A stretch of DNA of 12,853 bases from Gammaproteobacteria bacterium (GTDB lineage: Bacteria > Pseudomonadota > Gammaproteobacteria > Arenicellales > Poriferihabitantaceae): NCBI GenBank assembly GCA_024679435.1, contig JAIBDK010000029.1, positions 1 through 12,853 on the forward strand, in the 5' to 3' direction. Under the pieces are notes generated by a model. That model had not been told where the DNA came from, made no database searches, and worked only from the letters and a program-made list of their open reading frames with translations. The position numbers were made by a program, and so were the translations under genes. Shown one piece after another: positions 6,911-12,853 of the stretch (position 1 is the first letter of the stretch; every line of letters starts with the position of its first letter).

Positions 6911-8065
6911 ATGACTAAAAAATCTGCTGGAGATCTGGCTCCCTCGACTCTGGCGGCTCAGGCTCTGGGCTGGACCGATGAAGTTACCGGTGCGGTAACA
7001 CCTTCCATCTCTGTTTCAACCACATTTACCAGAAATTCGGATTACAGTGCCAGAGAGAATGGAACTTATTTGCGAGATCACGGGCCAACTCAGAAGCACG
7101 CTGAATCGTTGATTTGTGAACTAGAGGGTGGACAGGACGCTTTCAGTTTCGGGTCTGGGCTAGCAGCTTGTACCGCTGCATTTCACGCTCTGGAGAAAGG
7201 TGATCATGTCGCGGTGTCTGCAGTTATTTATCACGGTGTACTCAGCTGGCTGGCACATTTTGCTGAGCAACGCGGGATTCACTACACGTTGTTTGACCCT
7301 GGATCTCTCGACAGCCTCGCTGATGTATTGGAAGCGACTCCAACCCGGCTTGTATGGCTGGAAACTCCCGCTAATCCGACCTGGGCGGTAACAGATATTC
7401 GGGCTGCCTGCGATCTGTCTCATAAGTATGGTGCGCTGGTTGCCGTCGATTCGACTGTAGCCACGCCGGTTTTAACCCGTCCCATAGAATTCGGCGCTGA
7501 TCTTGTTTGCCATGCGGCGACCAAGTATCTCAATGGGCATTCTGATGTGCTCGGTGGTTTGCTTGTTACAGCCGACTCTTCCAGTCCGTTATGGGAGAGA
7601 ATTCGCCTGCATCGTTTGTATGCCGGTCCTATGCTGGGTTCGTTGGATGCTTATCTTTTGGTGCGTGGTATGCGAACTTTATATCTGCGGGTCAAAAAGC
7701 AATCCGAAAATGCGTTGCAAATAGCCCGGTTTCTGGAGCAGCATCCCGGTGTAGAACGGGTTCATTATCCGGGTCTCGAATCTGATCCGGGCCATGAAGT
7801 GGCAAGACGACAAATGCAGGACGGTTTCGGTGGAATGTTATCTATTCTGATTCCGGGTGGTCGCGAAGAAGCTATTGCGGTGGTTAAGCGGGCAGCTGTT
7901 TTTAAAATGGCGACTTCTCTCGGTGGTGTGGAAAGCCTTATTGAACATCGTAAAACCAGCGAAACGGATGTGACAAATACACCGCAGAACCTTCTGCGGA
8001 TATCTGTTGGAATTGAATTTGTAGATGATTTGATTGATGATCTTAATCAAATGCTACGGTTTTAA
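6911..8065 (+). CDS. Cys/Met-metabolism PLP-dependent enzyme (cystathionine gamma-synthase/lyase-like)
   Basis: A 384-residue fold-type I PLP enzyme of the trans-sulfuration family, whose members catalyse beta/gamma eliminations or replacements on Cys, homocysteine, Met, cystathionine or O-acyl-homoserine. K205 in HAATKYLNGHSD is the Schiff-base lysine. D180 (VAVDSTVATP) should contact the pyridine nitrogen. Y53 and R55 (YLRDHGPT) match the pair that binds cofactor phosphate across the dimer, SGLAA at 82-86 is the phosphate-binding turn, and R363 (LLRISVGIE) should bind substrate carboxylate. Deviations: the usual 'NPT' after the Tyr/Arg pair is GPTQ, the methionine gamma-lyase 'YGCT' segment is YHGV at 107-110, and 'IEHPASxTH' reads IEHRKTSETD. 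A conventional MetB, MetC or MegL label is therefore unsafe. A ribosome binding site (AAAGGG) is at about 6897-6902. The 102-bp gap upstream shows no clear terminator. Confidence 0.9.
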   Translation: MTKKSAGDLAPSTLAAQALGWTDEVTGAVTPSISVSTTFTRNSDYSARENGTYLRDHGPTQKHAESLICELEGGQDAFSFGSGLAACTAAFHALEKGDHVAVSAVIYHGVLSWLAHFAEQRGIHYTLFDPGSLDSLADVLEATPTRLVWLETPANPTWAVTDIRAACDLSHKYGALVAVDSTVATPVLTRPIEFGADLVCHAATKYLNGHSDVLGGLLVTADSSSPLWERIRLHRLYAGPMLGSLDAYLLVRGMRTLYLRVKKQSENALQIARFLEQHPGVERVHYPGLESDPGHEVARRQMQDGFGGMLSILIPGGREEAIAVVKRAAVFKMATSLGGVESLIEHRKTSETDVTNTPQNLLRISVGIEFVDDLIDDLNQMLRF

Positions 8066-8215
8066 CACTCTCGGGATAGCATTTAAATTACCCTTGAGCT
8101 GGCAATTTTGTATTGAGTTTTGCCGATAGTTGAGAGACATTCGGTATTCGTCGGCAGAGTATTGCTGGATGAATAAACGATAGGAAACAGTAAGTACGAT
8201 ATCCGGAAAAAGAGC

Positions 8216-8986
8216 ATGGTAACTTCAGCAAATCGTGTAACCTATGACCAATGTGATCCTGCAGAATGGGCATTAAGAGTTGATCTTGCAGCGGCATTCC
8301 GACTGGCCGTGTATTTTGACTGGCATGAATCAGTGGGCAATCATTTTAGTGCCGCGGTCAGTGACGATGGCCGGACCTTTCTGCTCAATCCTAAATGGAA
8401 ACATTTCGGCTCAGTGCGAGCCAGTGATCTGTTGCTGTTGAGCGCCGACGACGAATCAGTAATGGAAACGGAGAATGCTCCGGATCCCACGGCCTGGAGT
8501 ATTCACGGTTCCGTTCATGGTGTCGTCAGTCGTGCAAAGGTATTGCTGCACTGCCATCCTCCCTATGCCACGGCATTGTGCGCTCTCAAAGATCCCGATC
8601 TCAAGCCTGTTGACCAGAATACAGCCAGGTATTTTAAGCGTATATCTATAGATCTTGATTTCGGTGGTATGGCCGACAGTATCGATGAGGGTCAGCGAAT
8701 TGCCCGCTCTTTGGGAGACAATGATGTCATGTTTATGGGTAATCACGGTGTGACAGTGATTGGTGAGACCGTCGCTGATGCTTTCGAAAATCTCTACTAT
8801 CTTGAGCGCTCGGCGAAAACCATGGTACTTGCATACTCCACAGGTCAGCCTTTGAATGTGATGTCTGACGAAATGGCAGAGAATGTTGCCATTCAATGGC
8901 AGCCGTTTGTTAAAGGTTTGGCGCAAGGGCATTTTGAGTATCTTAAATCAGTGCTCGATAGAGATGACCCGTCTTATCGGGATTAA
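8216..8986 (+). CDS. Class II aldolase/adducin-domain protein
   Basis: A 256-residue single-domain protein of the class II aldolase/adducin family (relatives of L-fuculose-phosphate aldolase and MtnB). Metal ligands are visible: H112 and H114 in LLHCHPPYATAL and H177 in MGNHGVTVIG. HESVGNHFSAAV at 37-48 and FLLNPKWKHFGSVRASDLLL at 55-74 are standard family elements. The glutamate that acts as catalytic acid/base in fuculose aldolase precedes the next helix ('E-W-x-x-H'); here that segment is PTAWSIHGSVH, with Ala at position 93. The adducin-like subgroup shares this, and its members often lack proven aldolase activity. Metal binding is likely; aldol cleavage, dehydration or another reaction is open. 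The 150-bp upstream gap shows no obvious terminator or promoter, and the gene continues the plus-strand run. AGAG lies just before the ATG. Confidence 0.9.
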   Translation: MVTSANRVTYDQCDPAEWALRVDLAAAFRLAVYFDWHESVGNHFSAAVSDDGRTFLLNPKWKHFGSVRASDLLLLSADDESVMETENAPDPTAWSIHGSVHGVVSRAKVLLHCHPPYATALCALKDPDLKPVDQNTARYFKRISIDLDFGGMADSIDEGQRIARSLGDNDVMFMGNHGVTVIGETVADAFENLYYLERSAKTMVLAYSTGQPLNVMSDEMAENVAIQWQPFVKGLAQGHFEYLKSVLDRDDPSYRD

Positions 8987-9052
8987 ATTTGAATCCAGTA
9001 GTCCTCATTAATTTTGGTACATGGTTCACCAGCGCCACATGCGAGGTAGTAG

Positions 9053-10093
9053 ATGAGTCAGAATGAAAGACCTGTTGACGACAGGGTCAGCGATTTCGGG
9101 TTAAAAGGAGTCGGAACTGATCCGAAATTGAAAGGCCCGTGGAATTGGCACCCCGATCTCCCACTGGAGATGCCCCCTCTTTTTGATTGGCCACTGCGGC
9201 CGCTGGAGACGATTAAGTTTCTCTTGGGTAAAGGGTTTTTGATATCCCAGTTTTTCCTGTTTGCTCTTCTGGCAATGGTTACCTGGTTCTATTTTTTGCC
9301 ACCCTTGAATCAGTGGGCAACGTTCTCGGTGGACTGGATTGTTCATGTCTTTATCCTTAATACGGTGCTGTCGCTGCTTGTAGCCGGAGGATTGCATCTG
9401 TATTTTCATACATGGAAGAAACAGGGTACCGTTCACAAATACGACAGGCGTGAGCTGGCCAGAAAAAACAAGGCCTTTCTGTTTAACAATCAGGTTCTGG
9501 ATAATATGTTCTGGAGTCTGACCAGTGGTACGTTGTTCTGGACTGGATGGCAGGTTCTGTTTATGTGGTTATATGCCAACGGATTGCTGCCGTGGTCCGC
9601 ATTTTCAGAGAACCCGATATGGTTTATTGTTGCCTTTATCGTTATCGCGATTTGGGAGTCGATGCATTTTTATTTTGTTCACCGAATGATTCACTGGCCG
9701 CCTCTCTATCGTGTCGCCCACGCTCTGCACCATAGAAATGTCGTGATCGGGCCCTGGTCAGGCTTGTCAATGCATCCCATTGAGCATTTTATCTATTTCA
9801 GCACACCGATCATTCATCTGATTATTGCTTCTCATCCGATCCATCTTTTTTATCATATGTATATCACGGCACTTGGGGCTTATACCGGGCATGTGGGGTA
9901 CGAAGACTATCAGGTAAAAGGGAAGTCGGTGATCGGAGTCGCTAATTTCTTTCATACTCTGCACCACCGGTATTTTGAGTGTAATTACGGCACACCAATG
10001 ATGCCCTGGGATAAATGGCTGGGCACGATGCACAATGGTAGCGCGGAAGACACGGCACTGATTAATCAGCGCCGCGCCAAAATGTACCAATAA
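9053..10093 (+). CDS. Sterol desaturase/fatty acid hydroxylase-superfamily membrane protein
   Basis: A 346-residue integral membrane oxygenase of the fatty acid hydroxylase superfamily, which uses a histidine-bound di-iron centre and O2 to hydroxylate or desaturate lipids and other substrates. Histidine boxes are H205/H210/H214 (MHFYFVHRMIHW), H223/H226/H227 (VAHALHHRN), H241/H245 (MHPIEH) and H301/H304/H305 (FHTLHHRYFECNYG), plus H280. Hydrophobic segments lie at about 62-84, 93-115, 152-175, 188-203 and 246-275. A roughly 55-residue Pro/Trp-rich cytosolic N-terminus precedes the first segment. GAGG at 9043-9046, 6 nt before the ATG, fixes the start. It is last in the plus-strand run, 66 bp after the aldolase-family gene, with a probable terminator just downstream. 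Family members act on sterols, ceramides, carotenoids or alkylglycerols; the substrate here is unknown, and the context hints at a lipid-linked or amphipathic compound. Confidence 0.9.
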   Translation: MSQNERPVDDRVSDFGLKGVGTDPKLKGPWNWHPDLPLEMPPLFDWPLRPLETIKFLLGKGFLISQFFLFALLAMVTWFYFLPPLNQWATFSVDWIVHVFILNTVLSLLVAGGLHLYFHTWKKQGTVHKYDRRELARKNKAFLFNNQVLDNMFWSLTSGTLFWTGWQVLFMWLYANGLLPWSAFSENPIWFIVAFIVIAIWESMHFYFVHRMIHWPPLYRVAHALHHRNVVIGPWSGLSMHPIEHFIYFSTPIIHLIIASHPIHLFYHMYITALGAYTGHVGYEDYQVKGKSVIGVANFFHTLHHRYFECNYGTPMMPWDKWLGTMHNGSAEDTALINQRRAKMYQ

Positions 10094-10120
10094 AATGCGT
10101 TAATAGCGGTTTCGAGTAAA

Positions 10121-10155
10121 GAGAACACTTCTTCGGTGCGTCTCCGGTTTTTTTT
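10121..10155 (+). terminator. Probable rho-independent terminator of the central operon
   Basis: Lower stem GAGA/TCTC (10121-10124 with 10141-10144) and upper stem CAC/GTG (10126-10128 with 10136-10138), separated by a small internal loop, are followed by CCGG-type sequence and eight T residues at 10148-10155. It lies 27 bp after the hydroxylase stop codon, on the correct side to end the plus-strand transcript. The T-tract overlaps the leuA stop codon on the opposite strand. The stem is imperfect, so confidence is moderate. Confidence 0.55.
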
Positions 10156-11845
10156 AGGCTACTTCCGGGATCGGTTTGCTGGTCGCATTATCTTCAGCAA
10201 TAGCGGCATTGAGTCCTGCCAGGGTGGCTTTTAGCATCGAGCTTACGGTGTCGTGGCTGGTTGCAACCCCTACATGGGGTACGCCGTTAACGTTGAGTTC
10301 AACGTAGGCAATCGCCTCTGCGCGGGTTCCAGCCGATAGCGCGTGTTCATTATAGTTTAAAACACGTAACTGATTGCCTGTATGGGCTTCCAGCCCCTTG
10401 ATAAATGCGCTGAGGGTTCCAAACGCCTTACCGGTAAATTCCTCCGTAGTGTTCCCGTTCGTCAGTTGGGCCGTCACGGTATCGCCTTTTTCTTCCTTGG
10501 TCATTGAAAATTTCTCAAGTTGTAGGGGCGCAACATGGGTCATATAAATATCCTGAAACAGTTGCCATATTTCATCCACGGATAATTCTCGCTCCTGATC
10601 CTCCGCCATTTTCTGAACATCCTGACTAAAGCGTATTTGTAACCAGCGTGGCATCTCAACGCCATGATTGTTTTGCAGCACATAAGCAACCCCGCCCTTG
10701 CCAGATTGGCTGTTAATACGAACCACATCCTGATACGTCCGGCCCAGATCGAGAGGATCAATGGGCAGATAAGCGACGTCCCAGATACCGTCGTCTGGCG
10801 CATCAAGACATTTCTTGATGGCGTCCTGATGACTGCCGGAAAAAGCGGTAAACACCAGTTCACCGGCGTAAGGATGACGGGGATGAACGGGTAGATCATT
10901 GCATTCTGTGACGGTCCGAACGATTTCCGGCATGTTGGAGAAATCCAGTTCCGGATCAATGCCCAGACTGTACAGATTCATGGCCATGGTAATAATGTCC
11001 ATGTTGCCTGTGCGCTCGCCATTACCGAGCAGGGTGCCTTCAATTCGATCGGCACCTGCCATCGTTGCCTGTTCCGCAGCCGCCACGCCACATCCACGAT
11101 CGTTATGGGTGTGAAGACTGATAATGACATCCCGGCGGGAAGGCAGGTTGCGGCAGAAGTATTCCACCTGGTCGGCGAATATGTTGGGTGTTGCTGATTC
11201 AACGGTGGCAGGCAGGTTCAGGATAACCCGCTGGCCATTTTCGGGTTCCCAAACCCGGCACACGGCCTCACAAACCTCGATCGCATAATCCGGTTCGGTC
11301 TGGGAAAAGCTTTCCGGTGAATACTGGAATGACCATTCGGTATCGGGGTATTTAGCGGCATTTTCTTTAACCAGCCTTGCGCCGTTTACCGCGATTTCCA
11401 TAATTTCTTCACGGGACATTTTATAGGCTTTGTCTCGCTGTACTTTGGAAGTCGAGTTATAGACGTGCACGATGGCGCGTTTGACTCCGATCAGAGATTC
11501 AAACGTACGTTCTATAAGATGCTGTCGAGCCTGCGTCAACACCTGGACGCTGACTTCATCCGGAATGCGGCCTTCTTCAATCAGTTTACGCGCAAAATCA
11601 AACTCAACCTGAGCGGCAGATGGAAAGCCTATTTCAATTTCCTTGAACCCGCAATTTAAAAGCAACTCCCAAAAACGCAGTTTTTTGGAAATGGTCATCG
11701 GATCAATCAGCGCCTGATTGCCGTCTCGTAGATCAACACTGCACCAAAGGGGTGCTTTGTTGAGATGTTTATCTGGCCAGGTTCGATCCGCCATATCCGG
11801 GGCGAATTTAAAGGAAGGGTATTTGCGATGGTCGTAACTGTTCAC
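10154..11845 (-). CDS. leuA: 2-isopropylmalate synthase, long (class 2) form
   Basis: Catalyses condensation of acetyl-CoA with 2-oxoisovalerate to 2-isopropylmalate, the first committed step of leucine synthesis, in the cytosol. Counted from the GTG start the protein has 563 residues. Catalytic-domain signatures are WCSVDLRDGNQAL (metal aspartate and arginine), GFKEIEIGFPSA, and HTHNDRGCGVA with the two metal histidines, then GNGERTGNMD. The subdomain follows, and a C-terminal LeuA regulatory (leucine-binding) domain occupies roughly the last 120 residues. The DRTWPD..L.KAPLWCSVDLRDGNQALI.P pattern and length mark the long form also found in actinobacteria and yeast, not E. coli-type LeuA. 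No ATG start exists: candidates are GTG at 11845, giving an N-terminus close to DHRKY as expected, or TTG at 11860. Neither has a clear ribosome binding site. Divergent from an Lrp-type regulator, a likely controller. Confidence 0.95.
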   Translation of the reverse strand: MNSYDHRKYPSFKFAPDMADRTWPDKHLNKAPLWCSVDLRDGNQALIDPMTISKKLRFWELLLNCGFKEIEIGFPSAAQVEFDFARKLIEEGRIPDEVSVQVLTQARQHLIERTFESLIGVKRAIVHVYNSTSKVQRDKAYKMSREEIMEIAVNGARLVKENAAKYPDTEWSFQYSPESFSQTEPDYAIEVCEAVCRVWEPENGQRVILNLPATVESATPNIFADQVEYFCRNLPSRRDVIISLHTHNDRGCGVAAAEQATMAGADRIEGTLLGNGERTGNMDIITMAMNLYSLGIDPELDFSNMPEIVRTVTECNDLPVHPRHPYAGELVFTAFSGSHQDAIKKCLDAPDDGIWDVAYLPIDPLDLGRTYQDVVRINSQSGKGGVAYVLQNNHGVEMPRWLQIRFSQDVQKMAEDQERELSVDEIWQLFQDIYMTHVAPLQLEKFSMTKEEKGDTVTAQLTNGNTTEEFTGKAFGTLSAFIKGLEAHTGNQLRVLNYNEHALSAGTRAEAIAYVELNVNGVPHVGVATSHDTVSSMLKATLAGLNAAIAEDNATSKPIPEVA

Positions 11846-11860
11846 GGCTATAAAAATCAA

Positions 11861-11995
11861 ATCGTTAATGGGAAGCGAATTTTATCTAATTATGGTGAGT
11901 TATTTTCTCTAAATTGTCTCTATATAATGTAAATATTAGGTATAATGACCAAGTAATTTTAAAAAATTAGATAATTAATTCATAAAAAAGATAAA
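11861..11995. promoter_or_regulatory. AT-rich divergent promoter region of leuA and the Lrp-type gene
   Basis: This 135-bp, very AT-rich stretch lies between divergent genes. TATAAT occurs twice on the plus strand (11923-11928 and 11941-11946), giving candidate -10 boxes for the regulator gene; -35 matches are weak, so exact promoters are uncertain. Lrp/AsnC proteins bind AT-rich divergent regions and often regulate their own gene and the neighbour. The paired inverted repeat listed separately is the best operator candidate. I see no leucine-rich leader peptide upstream of leuA that would suggest attenuation. Confidence 0.6.
11882..11974. repeat. Perfect 10-bp inverted repeat pair flanking the leuA/Lrp promoter region
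   Basis: TTATCTAATT at 11882-11891 is the exact reverse complement of AATTAGATAA at 11965-11974. The arms are 73 bp apart, centre to centre 83 bp, close to eight helical turns. One arm sits about 37 bp from the leuA GTG and the other about 21 bp from the regulator ATG. A further match, AGATAAAAT at 11989-11997, is the reverse complement of ATTTTATCT at 11879-11887, so the core AGATAA occurs three times. Operator function is inferred. Confidence 0.6.
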
Positions 11996-12457
11996 ATGAA
12001 GCTCGATAAGATTGATCGTCAAATCCTCAGAATCCTGCAGACAGATGCCAGGATCAGTAATCTCGAATTGGCCGAAAGGGTAAATCTTTCACCAACACCT
12101 TGTGCCCGCAGAGTCAAACGTTTCGAAGATGAGGGTTTGATAAAGGGCACCATTACCCTCCTGGACCAGGAAATGCTGGGACTTTCTCTCACGGCATATA
12201 TCGCTGTGAGTATGCAAAAGCATACTCACGATCAGTTTGAGGAGTTTGAAAAAAAGGTGATTCAGTTTCCCGAGGTGGTGGGATGCAGCGTGGTGACCGG
12301 GCGAGCCGAAGATTATCTGCTCAAAGTGGTGGTTACCAGCATGAAGCATTATGAAGAATTTCTGCTAACCCGATTAAACAGTTTGCCCGGAGTAAACAAT
12401 GTCCACACCAGTTTCGAGCTGAGAAACGTAACCCCGGGGAAAGGGCTTCCAGTTTAG
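11996..12457 (+). CDS. Lrp/AsnC-family transcriptional regulator
   Basis: A 153-residue feast/famine regulator of normal length. Residues 3-50 form the DNA-binding domain: KLDKIDRQILRILQTDARIS, then the helix-turn-helix LELAERVNLSPTPCARRVKR. SPTPCxRRV is the typical recognition-helix sequence. Residues about 62-140 form the RAM ligand-binding domain, with PEVVGCSVVTG followed by the conserved AEDYLLKV and ending LPGVNNVHTSFELRNV. Such proteins bind amino acids and assemble as octamers or higher oligomers that wrap DNA. Divergence from leuA and the paired operator-like repeat suggest it controls leuA and itself in response to leucine or another amino acid. Whether it also acts on the importer operon is unknown. 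The Shine-Dalgarno is weak (AAAGAT just upstream of the ATG). Confidence 0.93.
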   Translation: MKLDKIDRQILRILQTDARISNLELAERVNLSPTPCARRVKRFEDEGLIKGTITLLDQEMLGLSLTAYIAVSMQKHTHDQFEEFEKKVIQFPEVVGCSVVTGRAEDYLLKVVVTSMKHYEEFLLTRLNSLPGVNNVHTSFELRNVTPGKGLPV

Positions 12458-12465
12458 TCGCATCC

Positions 12466-12475
12466 TGTCATTCCA
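12466..12475 (-). repeat. Inverted copy of the TGGAATGACA repeat core
   Basis: TGTCATTCCA here is the exact reverse complement of TGGAATGACA at 2580-2589. The adjoining sequence (GGTGCCAGACGCG) is not obviously alike, so a 10-bp match alone is weak. It lies in the 114-bp gap between the regulator gene and the convergent RidA-family gene, and may belong to a dispersed repeat family. Confidence 0.3.
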
Positions 12476-12529
12476 GGTGCCAGACGCGTTTTCCTAACCA
12501 AAGTCGAAGAATATCCGGGCGCTAACCGT

Positions 12530-12566
12530 GATCTAAAACAACAGTACCAAGCAAACGGCCAGCTTG
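12530..12566 (-). terminator. Possible weak terminator of the right-hand RidA-family gene
   Basis: Downstream of the minus-strand stop codon, CAAGC and GCTTG arms (plus-strand positions 12562-12566 and 12548-12552) form a 5-bp stem with a 9-nt loop. On the minus strand a T-rich stretch (TGTTGTTTT) follows a few bases later. The stem is short and the spacing not ideal, so this is tentative. Confidence 0.25.
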
Positions 12567-12571
12567 CCACA

Positions 12572-12853
12572 TCACTCCTTTGCCATCGCATAAACATCAA
12601 TTTCAATACACATGCTCTCGTAGGCCAGCACAGGCAGTGGAATCCCCGTCGTTGCAGGCCCGGGATCGGTGAAATAGGAAGAACGGATGGGCAGGTTTTC
12701 ATGCAGCGCATCGGCACCGCAATTGCCTTGATACACTGTCATGATCTTGCACACATCTTGATAGTCCGCACCCAGTGCATTAAGGATGGTTTTGATATGG
12801 TCCATAGCCTGGCGGGTTTGATCCGTCAGGTTTCCCGGATGGACGGCTTCACC
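12572..12853 (-). CDS. RidA/YjgF-family protein, 5' end cut off by window edge, lacking the catalytic Arg
   Basis: 93 residues are visible before the TGA at 12574-12572; the frame stays open to the window's right end, so the gene is partial at its N-terminus. The sequence starts with HPGNLTDQTRQAMDHIKTIL, continues with ADYQDVCKIMTVYQ, and ends with RSSYFTDPGPATTGIPLPVL and MCIEIDVYAM, covering the C-terminal two thirds of the RidA fold. In active RidA the PARS segment supplies the arginine that holds the substrate carboxylate (R105 in E. coli RidA); here the motif is PATT. The terminal strand 'IEIxxxA' is conserved. This places it in subfamilies without classical imine deaminase activity, role unknown. 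It converges on the Lrp-type gene with a 114-bp gap. An internal ATG at 12805 is not the true start, because homology extends upstream of it. Confidence 0.88.
   Translation of the reverse strand, partial: GEAVHPGNLTDQTRQAMDHIKTILNALGADYQDVCKIMTVYQGNCGADALHENLPIRSSYFTDPGPATTGIPLPVLAYESMCIEIDVYAMAKE

Noticed and set aside
8456..8932. 158-codon minus-strand open frame
   Set aside because: It lies wholly antisense to the aldolase/adducin-domain gene, which has intact family motifs, and its translation shows no recognisable domain.
10540..10959. 139-codon minus-strand open frame inside leuA
   Set aside because: Alternate frame of leuA; the leuA reading is complete with all catalytic motifs, so this is not a frameshifted fragment.
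1..12853. CRISPR array, tRNA, prophage or insertion sequence
   Set aside because: I saw no regularly spaced repeats, cloverleaf-like sequence, transposase or phage gene, or terminal inverted repeats by reading; a covariance-model scan was not possible.

Overview
The window carries bacterial, proteobacterial-looking DNA of mid GC content. Genes are tightly packed, several overlap by ATGA or TGATG, and spacers are short. A long-form (class 2) 2-isopropylmalate synthase, an Lrp/AsnC regulator and intergenic repeats with an 'RSAATGACA' core suggest a gammaproteobacterium, perhaps marine. That placement rests on general family knowledge and was not tested by a search.

Left edge (1-1050, minus strand): a RidA/YjgF-family gene cut by the window end lies downstream of an EctD-like PhyH dioxygenase. 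They probably form one transcription unit, separated by a 224-bp region from the genes to the right.

Centre (1275-10093, plus strand): nine genes run in one direction. The first five are a complete branched-chain-amino-acid-type (HAAT) ABC importer: substrate-binding protein, two permeases and two ATPases. They are followed by a class I SAM-dependent methyltransferase, a Cys/Met-metabolism PLP enzyme, a class II aldolase/adducin-domain protein and a membrane fatty acid hydroxylase/sterol desaturase-family di-iron protein. A hairpin plus T8 tract at 10121-10155 looks like the terminator. I cannot name a known pathway with this set. The simplest reading is uptake and modification or breakdown of an amino-acid-like compound: the PLP enzyme would release an enamine or 2-oxo acid, RidA-type proteins would handle enamine/imine products, and the two non-heme iron oxygenases would hydroxylate substrate or product. 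This pathway is inference.

Right edge (10154-12853): long-form leuA (minus) and an Lrp/AsnC regulator (plus) diverge from an AT-rich region. That region holds a perfect 10-bp inverted repeat with one arm beside each gene, a candidate operator pair. Beyond the regulator, a second RidA-family gene (minus) runs off the window; it lacks the arginine needed for classical RidA imine deaminase activity.

I saw no tRNA, rRNA, CRISPR array, transposase or phage gene.
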